Below are positions 13,905 through 25,422 of a stretch of 64,000 nt of DNA, one piece after another (the stretch's first letter is position 1; each line of letters opens with the position of its first letter). This DNA comes from Isoetes taiwanensis. Taxonomy: Eukaryota > Streptophyta > Lycopodiopsida > Isoetales > Isoetaceae. Under the pieces are notes generated by a model. It had not been told where the DNA came from and did not search any database. It saw only the letters and a list, made by a program, of their open reading frames with translations. The position numbers and the translations under genes were made by a program. The stretch spans positions 7,117,105 to 7,181,104 of the forward strand of contig JAJEKV010000045.1 in NCBI GenBank assembly GCA_021234155.1, given 5' to 3'.

Positions 13905-15540
13905 TACGAGGTGGCACCGTCTGGGCCGTCCATCTCAGAGATGGACGGCCGAGATCAATCTCTACATCATGTTGGCAGGCACTCATATAATTGTATATAT
14001 ATATATATAAGGATAAGGATATATATATATATATATACAAGTGGTTCTACTATGAGGGACTGCACAAATTCGACCGAAAGCCAATGCAGAGTCATTCAAT
14101 GAAGATTCTATAAGCATTTCCCTAGGCTCTTTATGAATCCTATGTTAACAAAGATTCTTTTTAGAATCTCCTAGATTTCCAAAGATTATGCCAAGATTCT
14201 CCAAGATTCTATAGAGATTCCCCTAGATTCTATGAAGATTTCCCTAGATTTCCCAAGATTCTATCAAGATTCTTAAAGATTTTATGAACATTCCCTTAAT
14301 TCCCCTAGGTTCCCAAAGATTCTCTTGATATTCGTCTAGATTCCCAAAGATTATCCCAAGACTCCTCTAGATTCCCCAAAATTCTATGTAGTTCTATTGA
14401 ATTCTCCAAGATTTGATGAAGATTCTCCTAGATTCCTTTAGATTATAGGAAAATTCTCCATGATTCTCCAAGATTCCATCATGATTTCACTAGATTCTCA
14501 AAGCTTTTAGAAAGATTCCTTTAGATTCCCAAAGATTCTCTTAAGATTCCTCTATTCTCTAAGATCCTATGAAGATTCCCTTAGACTTGACATGATTCCA
14601 TCAAGATTCCTCTAGATTCTTAAAGATTCTATAAAGATTCCCTTGGATTCCCTTAAATTCTCAAAGATTCTCTCCTGATTCCTATAGATTCCGCTGATTT
14701 TCCAAAGATTCTCTTGAGATTCCCTTTGATTTCCAAGATTCTCTTGAGATTCCCATAGATTCCCAAAGATTCTCTTGAGATTCCCATAGATTCCCTAAGA
14801 TTCTCTTGAGATTCCTTTAGATTCTCTAAGATTCTATGAAGATTCACCTAGATTCTCCAAGATTGCATCAGGATTCCTCTAGATTCTCCAAGTATTTATG
14901 AAGATTCCTTTAGATTCTCTGAGATTCCTATGGATTCCCTTAGAGTTCGATCACATTGGCTCCAACTACAACGGAACTGTGCCAAACCACCACTCATTGG
15001 AAAGCTCTCGATGAGAGGAGTCCAATGGCGTGGGTCCCACCTTCATCCGACCCCTCTACTGCAAGCTATGTACCTTTGAATGCGATTAAACAGAAGGAAG
15101 CTTCATAGAAAGTCCACTCATAAATGCTTTGCCACCTCATTACCTTTTTTATTAATGAGGGTGACACCTCACCTCCTTTAAAAAAAAAATCAATTTAATA
15201 TTAAAAAGTCAATGGCTAAGATTTATGCTCACCTTTTGATCTAACGGTTAAGATCTGCTACACCGAAGTCACTTTAAAGGACCTTCCTTGCACCTTCCTC
15301 ATAAAAAACCAAGGGCTAGGATTTATCCTCCCCTTTTGATCCAACGGTCCGGGGATGTGGTGCATGCCCCCATGCATGACCCATGCATGCCTCTATGCAT
15401 GCCCATAAGGAATGGATGGCTCTGATGCTGCCACCTCACTGGACCCACCTTAAACGGACGACATCCGGGCATGTAAGAATCAAACACATTATATAGAAAA
15501 GTTTATGATATACCTTTATCATACCATATATAAGGCAGTT
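13905..15540. repeat. Dispersed modular repeat, copy B, with long GATTC-type array
   Basis: A GAGGTGGCACCGTCTGGGCC-like segment (13,908) leads to a symmetrical TA-rich microsatellite (about 13,990-14,040). An 840-bp array (14,105-14,946) of imperfect 11-22-base units of the type AAGATTCTCTTGAGATTCCC follows. The CATGCATGCCC segment seen in copy A recurs at about 15,340-15,410. The short minus-strand ORF inside the array (14,653-14,847) only translates the repeat and is not a gene. Confidence 0.65.
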
Positions 15541-16939
15541 GCATTTCTGTTCTTAAAAATATAGAAAGTATTTTTTCTGGGCTGAGCACAGCCCTGGGCC
15601 TGACACGTATGTGCCCATTGCTTTTTCTATTTCCAACAAAAAGAAAAACCTTCAGCCCATGCGTGCCACGTAAAACCGCCAAACCGATATAGTCCCGGAC
15701 GAAATAATCGGTGCAACCCGCATGGCGCAGCCCCGATTAGATAATTCTTGGATAATGATTGCATAATGATTGCGGGCGGTAATAATAAAGTGCAATCTAA
15801 TACCGCAATCCAATGGAACGATGGTACAATCATGGTGTAATCTGATCTAGCATATAAATTCTAAATCCAAAGGGAAGATCCATACATTTATGGAGGCTAC
15901 TACAAATTCTAAGGGTCTCCTGTTGCTCATGCCGCAGCAGAGGGCGTTCTTCCGGTTGGTCTCGTTCTTACGGTTGCTCCCGCTATGGATTCTAGAAAAA
16001 GAAAATTTCATGTTTGCCTTTGGCTACTTGCAAGAACAAATTGGAACCAGACTCTAAGAGGGCAAGAATCGACTGTTTGGAGACCCACCGAGGTCCACGG
16101 GCCCTTGTGTTGGTTGCCGTTGATGGATGGATCAACTGCTCCATTGAAGACAACGACATTCTTGGCAAATTGCAATTTGCAACGAGATTCTAAGCCCGGT
16201 GATGTGTGCATTTGAAAATTTCAACCCCGCCTGAGCTTGATTTTGAGTTGCCCGGCGGTTGTTTTCCTTCGAGTTGGTAGATGCCGCCTTCTTCATGTTT
16301 GCACAAGAGCGATGAACTTGGAATGTTGCCTTATCTAATGGGTTACGACAATGTCTACGTGTGTAAGGAATGCCTCTGTTTTGTTGGTGACGGGAATTGG
16401 ATGAGTATGGCAGCCGTAAACGATGTCTTAAGGAATGGGGAGATCTTTGCAGGCTTGCTCGGATTTTGACCGAAATGGTGCTACTTTGCAAGCTACCTTT
16501 TTGTGCTAATCCGTTGAATGGAGTCTGTCAATATAGGAGCGGGCTTGCTCCTCTTGCGGCTTATATATACTCGCATGTAATACATGATATGCTCCGCACG
16601 TAATACATGATATGTAATATAATAACTCGTAATCCATCTGTTTTCCGTAATAGAATGATATAACCTCCGTAATTTGTTACGGATTCTCATAGCCCCGCTC
16701 TCTTATGGCTTTTCTCGTTATTTGCTTCTCGTTAATTTGTATAAGCTCCCCGGCCAACACATATTCCGATATCTCATCATCCGATTTCAAGCAGCCCAAG
16801 GATCCGAAGGACTTAAAAGCACATCACTATCCTTTTTACACATTCCACCGCTCCACGAGATGTAATATGTCCGGGGTGTAATGGTAAGCAATAATAGCTC
16901 CCAACATAGACAATCCAACCATAATAATCGGACCAAAAG
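15541..16939. other. No recognisable gene
   Basis: Plus-strand open frames of 60-76 codons at 15,985 and 16,281 resemble decayed protein but have no motif I recognise. The second contains a CKECLCF cysteine cluster. No continuous reading connects them. Confidence 0.35.
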
Positions 16940-17400
16940 CGCAGAGCACCTTGAAGCATGGTGAGGGATGAAAAAGAGCGAGGAATTTGGCCTCTAAAAG
17001 AGTTGTTACTCGGAGATATTGTTTGCAATCTGAAGCATTTGAAAGAGCGGGGGTATGCTTCCCCGTCACCCGATTATGGGCTGCAAAATCTCCTCCAAGT
17101 TGGGCAATCGCCCAAACGAAGAAGGACAATCGCCTTCAATGAATTCTGCTAAACTCGTGGCCGATTAACTGGCCGCATTAAAATTCGGAAGGAATTCTTC
17201 CTAAAAGAAATTGCCGATTAATGCAACCCTGTTGAGCTTTGAACGCATGCCAAATTCTTTTGGAATACTTCCTTCAAATCGATTGTTATTGAGAAGAATG
17301 GTCGTGGTCGAGAAAGATTACCAATGCGGGCGCGATTTTGCCGCACAGACTCAAGAAATTGCCTTTGCTTGAGCATGTACGGAACTTTCCCTTTCATGAC
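16940..17400 (-). pseudogene. Leucine-rich-repeat receptor-like pseudogene fragment
   Basis: Three separate minus-strand frames give plant extracellular LRR repeats: NNNRFEGSIPKEFG at about 17,205-17,298, PSSFGRLPNLEEIL at about 17,083-17,137 and NNSFRGQIPRSFSSLTML at about 16,949-17,031. The x-GxIPxxF signature is that of plant LRR receptor kinases and receptor-like proteins. Frames change between repeats and stops intervene (for example after IGNFF), so the copy is dead. No signal peptide, transmembrane segment or kinase domain remains. The parent could be a receptor kinase or a receptor-like protein. Confidence 0.6.
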
Positions 17401-17699
17401 AAGCTATGATTGCCAGACATTAAATAATATCCCATGTTTTTAAAAAATCGATCCATTATCCATATGTCTTAATCGGGTCAGGGACGTATCATAGTCATCA
17501 GCACCATTAATACTGATGAAATAAAATCCTTGATTTGCCCACTATAGGTGCCCTCACCCGATTGGACAATACGTGTGTATAAATATATAGGGTCTCCCTC
17601 ACCACTTTCGGCATCGGGTCGGTTCTCCCCGCTTCATTGTTGCTTGGGCGCATCTGCTTGCCTTGCTAAGGTAGAGTTTAGGCCATCAATGTTCTAAGA

Positions 17700-18640
17700 A
17701 ATATTTGCATGGTTGCTTTGCCTCTTTCCATAATGTGAGCCAATGGTTTTTTTTCCCATCTTACACATTTAGTGTCTAGTTTCTTATAGTAATTTTTTCT
17801 TCCCATTCTATTTAGTACTTAGTCTGGGTTTCAAAGATGTGCTAGCCTGGTATTACATGGTATCTCCTTTCTTCCCCTCCATATATTTGGGTTTCGAGGC
17901 TTCGCCGTCCTTGCGTGAACGTGTTTTTTACATGTGATTCCATTGCATCTACTTTTGTCCCGTCCGTAATTTCGAGTTTCGAGGCGTTTCCTTTGTCCCT
18001 TTCGTCTTTCGTGGGTCCATCGTATTTGTTGTTTCCTCCTCTTTAATTTCAAGTCTCGAGATATAGCTTACACGTGCTTCTTCTGTATTAACGTGTTGAT
18101 TTCATATGCTTGGCGTGTTCCCCCCACATGTCATTCCACTTTCGTGGGTCAGTGGTATTTGTTGTTTTCTCCTCTTTAATTTCAAGTGCCGATTTATAGT
18201 TGCATGGTTGTTTTTCCCCCATCGTACGCATTTAGTATCTAGTCTCCTGGTGATGTACGTGTTATTTTCGTGTGCTTGGAATGTTCCCCTCACATGTGAT
18301 TCCATGGTATTTGTTGTTTCATCCTCCCTAATTTCTCGTCCTACACGTTTAGTATCTAGCTTCCTGTAGTAGTTTTTCCTTCCCATTCTACTTAGTACTT
18401 AGTTTCCTTTATAGGTTTGAGTTTCGAGGTTTAGCCGTCTTTCCATGAACCCTACCGGGTTAAGATTCTACTTTCAAGAGTCGCCATATCATGTTTGTCG
18501 TTTTTACATGTTATGCTATTGTAGTCTCAAGTTTCCAGGTACACCCGTCCTTGCATGAAATCGTATAGCCTTTCCATGGTATTCCCTTCCTTCTCCTCTT
18601 TAATTTGGAGTTTCGAGGTATAACTTGCATGACTGCGTGT
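17700..18640. repeat. Degenerate tandem array, about 140-150-bp unit
   Basis: The phrase GTATTTGTTGTTTCCTCCTC with TTTAATTTCAAGT recurs at about 18,020, 18,150 and 18,305, with a weaker copy near 18,583. The companion phrase CTTCCCATTCTA(C/T)TTAGTACTT recurs at about 17,800 and 18,383. Units are diverged and partly rearranged. The array lies just upstream of the two small ORFs and the Helitron gene and may belong to the Helitron 5' region. Minus-strand basic ORFs across it are repeat translations. Confidence 0.55.
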
Positions 18641-18765
18641 TATGACATCTAACTTCCATACACTACACTGCCTTCCAAAGCATCTCAAGCAAAATCTTTA
18701 ATAGAAAGCCTATGTGTTTAGTAACGTATGCTGACATGTGGGTTGATAACGTCCACTGATTTCAG

Positions 18766-19110
18766 ATGGGCAATCCATTGCCAGAGAGCATTGTCAATAT
18801 GACGTCTAACGTGAAAAAATTTTTATACGTGGCAATTAAAGTGCATGGAGATCAATTATACCATGTCGAGTGTGGTTGGATGCATGGTTCCTCAAAACTC
18901 TTATTCGATGCTTTAGTCGTGAGTCGATTCCTCCCTAGTTCCTTTCTCCGTAAAGTAGAAGTTGTGGAAACGAACTTTCCATCTGGTGTCGTACCTTATT
19001 TGCTCCAAAAATATATGGGTCGTGATGCCATTGATCCTGCAGGCATTTTCAAAGTGAATGTCGAGCTAGTGGACGGTAAAGTCGAAATCGGGATATTTAA
19101 TACTGTTTGA
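18766..19110 (+). CDS. Unidentified 114-residue protein, possible Helitron cargo
   Basis: An ATG-initiated frame of 114 codons begins immediately after an acceptor-like TGATTTCAG and ends with TGA. The predicted product is soluble, of mixed charge, with no signal peptide or membrane span. I recognise no domain. It lies on the same strand as and about 1.3 kb upstream of the Helitron Rep-helicase gene. Accessory ORFs in this position are common in Helitrons, so it may be captured cargo. It could also be one exon of a longer gene, given the splice-like border. Confidence 0.4.
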   Translation: MGNPLPESIVNMTSNVKKFLYVAIKVHGDQLYHVECGWMHGSSKLLFDALVVSRFLPSSFLRKVEVVETNFPSGVVPYLLQKYMGRDAIDPAGIFKVNVELVDGKVEIGIFNTV

Positions 19111-19256
19111 TTGTATAACTGGTGGTTGATCATGCTCGGGGCATGAAGTATATTTTTGCTCTTACACCTTGTTAACGATATACATGGTCTTCAATGTATC
19201 TACATGTCTATATATATACATTATTGATTCGGTGTTTGCCTCTTGCGTTGTAGTAA

Positions 19257-19664
19257 ATGGCGAAATTGGATGAGAATATTGTTAGTTCTCCGCTCGAAGC
19301 GTACAATGGGGTTGGTGAATGCTCGGAGGTTGATGGTACATGTGCATCGTTGAAAAAAAAGCAACCCACTGGCCAGGGGTGTAAGCTGGCCGTAAAAAGG
19401 TGCAGCCCTCGAGAATATAAGCGAAAGCAAATAGCCTCACGCATGTTATCGTACAGGACACGCGCTCCCTTAACAATGGCAAAAAAAATGCAAGAGCACA
19501 CTGATGTGTTCTCTCAGGGGTTAGAAAAAATGTCTAAGGATATAATCACTCTTTCAACCAGTACTAAAAGGCTTACCGCGCAGTTGACTCGTCTCCATCG
19601 ATTACTACAGATCGTTGAGGCCAAAGATGCTATCATGAATGCGTTATTAGTAGGGGAGTTCTAA
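19257..19664 (+). CDS. Unidentified 135-residue protein, coiled-coil-like C terminus
   Basis: A 135-codon ATG frame starts three bases after an acceptor-like GCGTTGTAG. The N-terminal half is Lys/Arg-rich around residues 35-65. The C-terminal half (about residues 80-130) has heptad-like spacing of Leu, Ile and Met and could form a coiled coil. No known domain is recognised. It follows the 114-residue ORF by about 150 bases and precedes the Helitron gene by about 390 bases on the same strand. Helitron cargo or an exon of a captured gene are both possible. Confidence 0.4.
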   Translation: MAKLDENIVSSPLEAYNGVGECSEVDGTCASLKKKQPTGQGCKLAVKRCSPREYKRKQIASRMLSYRTRAPLTMAKKMQEHTDVFSQGLEKMSKDIITLSTSTKRLTAQLTRLHRLLQIVEAKDAIMNALLVGEF

Positions 19665-20054
19665 ATGCCTCAGTCCATGGACCCTACATAAACTTGCTAT
19701 TACAATGCAACCCGTCTATAATACATATATGCACATTAGGCATGATGTTGTGTATCATGTGATCTTGACTATGAGTTATGATAGTTGTATCATTAATGTA
19801 AAAGAACGAAAATATGCCATCATTGTTGTCTTATTCTGTGCTATTAAGGAATAGATTATGAATTATATGCTAATACTAACACAGTTGCTATAATTTCAGA
19901 CACACAATTGCTTTCGCAACTAACGTCGAGTAGAGATATGATTTTAGAGGACGCGAACACACGTAAGCTGTTCTCCCATGTCAATTTAGTAGAAGTTCCT
20001 TCACACTCACAGTATTAAGAGTTGGCTAGCTACAATATTGTCAGTTAATTAAAT
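19665..20054. other. Upstream region of the Helitron Rep-helicase gene
   Basis: About 390 bases without an ORF. A TATAATTTCAG at about 19,900 looks like a splice acceptor, and the Helitron ATG follows at 20,055. No promoter element could be called with confidence. Confidence 0.3.
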
Positions 20055-22073
20055 ATGGGTGATAACCTGCCGAGCTCTAGTGAAGATCGTATAAGAAATA
20101 GTGATGCACGACCAAATGTAACTCTAAGGGCGATGGCTAGAGAACGAGCTAGACGACGTCAATCTGGAATGATAGAGGATAGGGGCCATAGTGTACCAGT
20201 AATGGATTACAGGGAGAGGAATCGTCGAATTGAAAGAGAACGGTATGCAAACATGAGCGACCAGGCTAGAGAGATAGTGCGGGAGAGAGCAAGACAACGG
20301 TATAGACAACGTCAACTAAGAGCGGTTGACGATCTGCGTGAAGCTCCTTGCCATGCAACTGAGGTTGGACCAAGTCGTGCTACCTCAACTCTAGATACGC
20401 ACATGCCCAATGGAATTGCGTTATCCGAGAGATCATCACCAGTTACAGGTGATGTAGTGATGTCACGCGAGTTGCCCGTCGATGCAGATTATGTGTTCAA
20501 TGGGTCACATGCGCTTCTGGGTGGGGTTGCAACAATTGGCATAGCTCAAGACATGCCATCAATGAATTCAAGCGAGTGCTTGGACAGATCAGCACCAAAT
20601 GTGGGTGAGAGCCACACCTATAGAGATGGCCAATATGCAAGGTTAAGCGACGAAGGTAGAGACGAGGTACGTCGTAGACGGAGAGAACGCTATGCCAATC
20701 TATCCGAGGAAGAGATGGCCTATGTACGCCAAAGGGATAGGGAACGTCATACTGGCGTAGATGCCCCAGATACCTCACCCCCATGTGTACATTGGCAAGC
20801 CCGTGCACATCATATGAGATTGGCAATCAGCCGAACGTTCACGATGTGCACGTGGACTAAACGTTGCACGTATTGTCAGATACCATTGCTTAACGTCGAA
20901 CAAGATGGGTTTTGCTGTAACAAGGGTAGGTGGCTACTCCCACAGTTGCCGTCTTTGCCTGATGCATTGGTTAGTTTATATGCCATGCCGGGCTTCAATC
21001 GACTATGTAGGAAGATAAACAAGCTATTTTGTTTTAGTGTGCTTGGTGTCGATGGAAGGTTTGTCGATTTAGGTTATCCATCGTCGGTTGCGATCATGGG
21101 GCGTACGTATCACCGCTTGCTCCCAACGAGAGACACCGGGCATCCAATACATTGGTACATATATGATGATGCACAACGCTACACACAAGCGGGGCTTCGA
21201 AGCGTGCCATTCCAATGGGTTGCAACTATCGGTTCGATCCTGGGCCAGATAAATCCATTCATTGTAAACCTTCGGACAATGGGGAGCATGAATGTGCCTT
21301 CGGCATATATTACGCTAGAAGGTGTAATCGGCGAAGAGGAAATGGCGGCCATTGCAGAGGTTAATAACATGGCTGATGTTGCATCTCGAGTTGCGGGCTT
21401 CTGGGCTCGGAACGAAGGTGAACCGACTTTCATGAATATTCTTGACCCTATGTACGAACCTTTGCAGTACCCACTCCTCTTTCCACGTGGCACGCTGGGC
21501 TGGGGTCCGGCGAATGAACATGGTCTAACACAGTTACAATGGTACAGATCAAGACTTTTGCATGAGGACAGGTTCCTTCGACTTGGACGTTTGTGTGGGG
21601 AGTACCTGGTGGACATGTATTCGAGAGTCGAGGACGCGCGGCTAAATTACTTCAGAACTTCTGCCTTTCGGAATAGAAGAATTCAGTACGACGAGGACTA
21701 CTCTGAACGGGAAAATGATGATCAGAGTGACGTTATACTGCCTTCGTCATTCCTGGGTTGCCAAAGATGGTGTTCTGTTCAGGTTGCAGATGCATTAGCC
21801 CTTTCGAGGGCAAAGGGTCGTCCAACGCTATTCATTACAATGACTACGAATACAGATTGGCCAGAAATAAGGAGTGTCCTTGGCCCTGGACAAACTGCGT
21901 ATGATGTACCCATGACTGTTGTTCGATGTTTTCATGGGAGACTAAAGCGATTGAAAGAGCTGTTACATAAGTTCTTCCAGCGTGTGTCGTACATAATAAC
22001 CGTGGTGGAGTTTCAAAAGCGTGGTCTCCCTCACGCGCATCTTGTGTTAACGTCTCGGTTTATCACCCGATAG
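20055..22073 (+). pseudogene. Helitron RepHel, N terminus and HUH Rep domain
   Basis: 672 codons. Residues about 55-90 and 195-235 are basic YAN(M/L)S-type repeats (for example YANLSEEEMAYVRQRDRERH) seen before the Rep domain of many Helitrons. A cysteine cluster lies around residues 274-298 (CTWTKRCTYC followed by CC). The Rep core has the HUH-containing motif RGLPHAH near the C-terminal end, in the context VVEFQKRGLPHAHLVL. The frame ends at TAG 22,071-22,073, and the next frame continues the protein, so this is a one-base-type frameshift. The product would nick and transfer single-stranded DNA in rolling-circle transposition. Confidence 0.8.
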
Positions 22074-22078
22074 AGTGT

Positions 22079-23560
22079 GTGGATGACATTATATCTGCGG
22101 AACTACCGACTGATCCGATTCTTCGTGGTCAGGTTCAAAAATTCATGACGCATAGACATACTGATCGGTGCTCCCCAGGTGAGTCTCCATGTTGTTACAA
22201 CTATCCAAAACCAATCAATACAACAACACACCTTGATTCAAAGGGATACGTGCAATACAGAAGAAGGAGCATAGACGATGCATGGGTAGTACCATACAAT
22301 GCATTTTTGCTTCATGCGCTCGATTGCCACATTATGGTCGACGTCGCGTCTACCGTGCACGTCTTTTCTTATCTATATGGCTACATATATAAGGGTTTTG
22401 ATACAACTAGATTCCAGATAACTCGAGAGAGGCATTCAGATGCACAATCATCGTCGGTCCGTGACGAGAACGGCATTAATAGTGGACACAGATCTCAAGG
22501 CCAGCCTGCCACACCGGAAAACAGGAATGAGCTACGTGACTACCTAAAGGCACGCTATCTTTCTGCCATGGAAGCATCGTGGAGAATAATGTCGTACGAC
22601 ATAACAAACAAAACTCCTGCTGTAAAATGCTTGCCTCTCCACCTCTTGCGTCCGAATACGAGGTCGTTGTTAGACCGCTACTTCTTGCGCCCTATTGATC
22701 GGGTATTTGATACGCTTACATATATTCAATACTACGAACAATACACGTTGACAGCATATAATCCGGCATTGGCGTCTGAACCTGGATCTTACATGGAACA
22801 AGAACATGAAGGTTTTACAAAAAACATTGTGAGGAAAAGGTCGAGGCACCCATTGGTATGTAGAATACGTTTGCTTTTGCCTAGGGTTGGTGAGGCATTC
22901 TACTTGCGGCAAATTTTGTTGCATCGTCCTGCAAGGTCTTGGGACGAGCTAAAGGTAGCCAACGGTCAGCAATATGAGACATATCAACAGGCTGCAGAAG
23001 CCGAGGGTTTGCTCGCAGCACATAATGAAGCAACTTTAGTTATGGAGGAGGCGGTTTCCCTCTCGTTGAGTCCCGGACAGCTACGTTTTCTTTTTGCTAT
23101 GTTATTGCTCGACCAGGGTCCAGCGATGGAGCTATGGACTAGGTTCCAAGTACCCATGAGCACTGACCTACTAGACGAATATCCAAATGACGAGTCGACC
23201 GCCTTCAACGAATCCCTACATTTAATCAATAATATTCTAACACAACATAGTACCAGTATCACGGCATTTGGCCTCCAACTCCAGCCTCGTGTTGGGAGGG
23301 ACGTCATGCATGAGCTCCGGAAATTTTCCGACCACGACGCGTATTTAAGCACTGCAGCGGAAATATCGAGCAAGATGAAAAATGATCAGCAAGAGATATA
23401 TAATTTCATTCGTGCGTGGTTAGAACTACCACGAAGCAACCAACCAATATTCATAGATGGGAAAGCAGGTAGAGGAAAAACATTCCTTTTGAATTGCATA
23501 TGCCTATCTATACGAGGGCAACCGAGGTATAGTGCTTCCATGTGGTACAAACGGCATTAG
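22079..23560 (+). pseudogene. Helitron RepHel, Rep C terminus and helicase Walker A
   Basis: This frame picks up directly after the break at about 22,065. ECVDDIISAELP restores the expected residues if read a few codons upstream of the nominal start. It carries the catalytic tyrosine motif of Rep in YLYGYIYKGFD (about residues 99-109) and the helicase P-loop GKAGRGKTF near the C terminus (about 23,460-23,487). The frame is lost at about 23,520, where the conserved segment after the P-loop can still be read in a third frame (VLPCGTNGIS, GRTAHS). Confidence 0.8.
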
Positions 23561-23871
23561 TCGCCGCGCCCGAGATCCGTGTGGACGAACAGCCCATTCG
23601 CTTTTTTCGGATACCCGTTGAGGAAAACAATGCGGTACTGCACTCGATGATAGACCGTGAATCGGAGCAGCGAACTATTAGTTGCGCTAAGGTTATCATT
23701 TGGGATGAGTTCCCGATGGCTAACAAGGCTGTCATAGAAAGCGTTGATCACCTGCTGCAGCGACTATGTAGAAATGATCTCCCGTTTGGAGGCAAACACT
23801 TTATTGCTTCTGGAGACTTCAGACAAGTTGCACCCGTCGTCAAGGGGGGGGGGGAGAACTGCAGCATATAG
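23542..23871 (+). pseudogene. Helitron RepHel, helicase middle segment
   Basis: The frame contains the Pif1-type motif II VIIWDEFPM (DE pair at about 23,700) and motif III GDFRQVAPVV (about 23,815-23,845). It stops just after a run of nine G residues at 23,847-23,855, where slippage shifts the frame. The residues are those of a superfamily 1B helicase; the segment cannot work alone. Confidence 0.8.
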
Positions 23872-24742
23872 TGCATCCATAAAATCATCAATGCTCTGGA
23901 AGAGTTTCCGTGTCTTAAGATTGGAAGAACCCATCCGAAATGCAGATGACCCTGAACTAATGCAGTTTGTTGATCGCATAGGAGAGGACTGGGAGCAATC
24001 CACAGTCGCACTGGACATCTTCAATACAACTACGAACATAGCAGATACGATTGAATTCCTGTACTCCTCTAACGTCCTTCGGGATCCAACGACGTGCAAG
24101 AAACGCAACTTCCTCTCGCCGATCAACAAGAGCGTTGATAACTTCAACTATCGTATCCTAGATAGAGTTCCTGGTGATGAAAAGTCATATTATAGCCATG
24201 ATCATGTATCCGAACAAGATGAAATCATACACGATCATGCGTACGCAACGTCTGATTTCCTTAATAATTTTACACATTCTGGAATACCCAACCACGAGCT
24301 CAGGCTTAAGGTAGGTGCTATATGTCATATTATGAAACGACTGGACATGGAAAAGGGTCTTGTGAAGAATGCGAGGGTTATGATTGTATCGATGCACACG
24401 AAGTTTGTAATGGTGAAGGTACTAGACGAAGCATCGGACGATGACTCATGCGTATACCCAATCTCTAGAGTTGATTTCTTCTACCAGCCGGATAATCGTC
24501 CTTGGACCATACATAGAAGGCAATTGCCCCTTCGATTATCTTACTCGACCACTTTCAATAGTTGTCAGGGTTTGACGTTAGACCGTGTTGTCATCGACCT
24601 CCGTACCGAGGTGTTTGCACATGGCCAGCTATACACGGCGCTTACTCGCATGCGGAATAGGCATGACGTGCTCATCCTCCTTTCGCCAGAGAACACTTCT
24701 AGGTGCACCAAGAATATCGTCTATAGGGAGCTACTCTTATGA
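23850..24742 (+). pseudogene. Helitron RepHel, helicase C-terminal segment
   Basis: After the G run the open frame resumes with SASIKSSMLW and LRLEEPIRN. It ends with the Pif1 signature FNSCQGLTLDRVVIDLR and the ALTRMRNRHDVLIL motif (motifs V and VI), then TAA/TGA at about 24,740. This end is complete. About 300 residues are present, typical for the helicase C-terminal half. The open frame nominally runs back to 23,744, but that part overlaps the previous segment and is out of frame. Confidence 0.8.
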
Positions 24743-24744
24743 TG

Positions 24745-25116
24745 AGGTATTATTTTGTAATCCGTTCTTTGATCGCGCAAGCCAGTAATTTTAAAGAAAA
24801 ATGTGCAATGCCGGTTTGGATTCGCATTAAGGTATGTCTTAACCTTCTACATGTACCATTAGTCATATTAAGAGTATCGTCTTCCTTTGTGCAGGTGCAT
24901 TAGTAGACGTACCGAATAGCATGCACCGAACTAGACTTCGGCCAAGGTACGCCCTAACCTGTCACGCATACCAACTTCCAAGCCCGGATGATAGATGGCA
25001 TGTTGTTTCATTACCATGAGATGTCATTGACCCGGTTTTTTTTTTTTTTAATTTAAATATAACAAAAACGGATAGAATGGGTAATGGTATGGGATTTATA
25101 AATGGCATCCATCGCA
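24745..25116. other. Helitron 3' flank, no gene
   Basis: No ORF of note. A T-run at about 25,028-25,040 is present. No clear CTRR end preceded by a hairpin could be fixed here. Confidence 0.3.
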
Positions 25117-25422
25117 GTGTTTGTCTAGTGGTCAGGCCATTGGTTATGGGCAACCCCCGTCCAGGCTCAAAACCCACTGACTATCATTGGATGATGCAAG
25201 TCCAGAGAGTGGACAGCAAAAGGAAAAAAAAAGAACCATCGCGATCGTGGTCTAGTGGTCAGGCCATTGGTCATGGGCGACCCCCACCCAGGCTCAAATC
25301 CCACTGACACACATCGGGTGGTCAGAATAAAGAATGGATAAGTAATCCCATCATTTGTTGTCTAGTGGTCAGGCCATTGGTAATGGGCGACCCCCACCCA
25401 GGCTCAAAACCCACTGACTCCC
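25117..25422 (+). repeat. Three tandem tRNA-like SINE units
   Basis: Three copies of a roughly 70-base tRNA-like core begin near 25,117, 25,247 and 25,357. Each has an A-box-like TCTAGTGGTCAGGCCATTGG and a B-box-like AGGCTCAAA(A/T)CCCACTGAC, and is followed by a 40-50-base tail with an A-rich run. The period is about 110-130 bases. The sequence resembles polymerase III-promoted tRNA-derived SINE monomers in a head-to-tail trimer. The degenerate B box (CTCAAA for TTCGAA) suggests decay. Confidence 0.65.

Larger units (their letters stand above)
20055..24745 (+). mobile_element. Helitron (rolling-circle transposon), coding core, inactivated
   Basis: The region contains, in order, a basic repeat-rich N terminus, a Helitron-type cysteine cluster, a HUH Rep domain and a Pif1-family helicase, which is the domain order of Helitron RepHel proteins. 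Several frameshifts split the gene into four frames. I could not assign the 5'-TC or 3'-CTRR ends or the terminal hairpin with confidence, so the limits given are those of the coding core. The element may extend upstream to about 17.7 kb and downstream past 25 kb. Confidence 0.85.

Noticed and set aside
14653-14847. Minus-strand ORF with a heptad-like repeated protein
   Set aside because: It is a direct translation of the GATTC-type array; unit lengths vary and frames are not kept across the array.
16132-16491. Minus-strand ORF of 119 codons
   Set aside because: No motif, and overlapping plus-strand frames are equally open; probably chance in a less A+T-rich patch.
21179-21616. Minus-strand ORF of 145 codons
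   Set aside because: Shadow of the Helitron Rep frame, which carries the conserved motifs.
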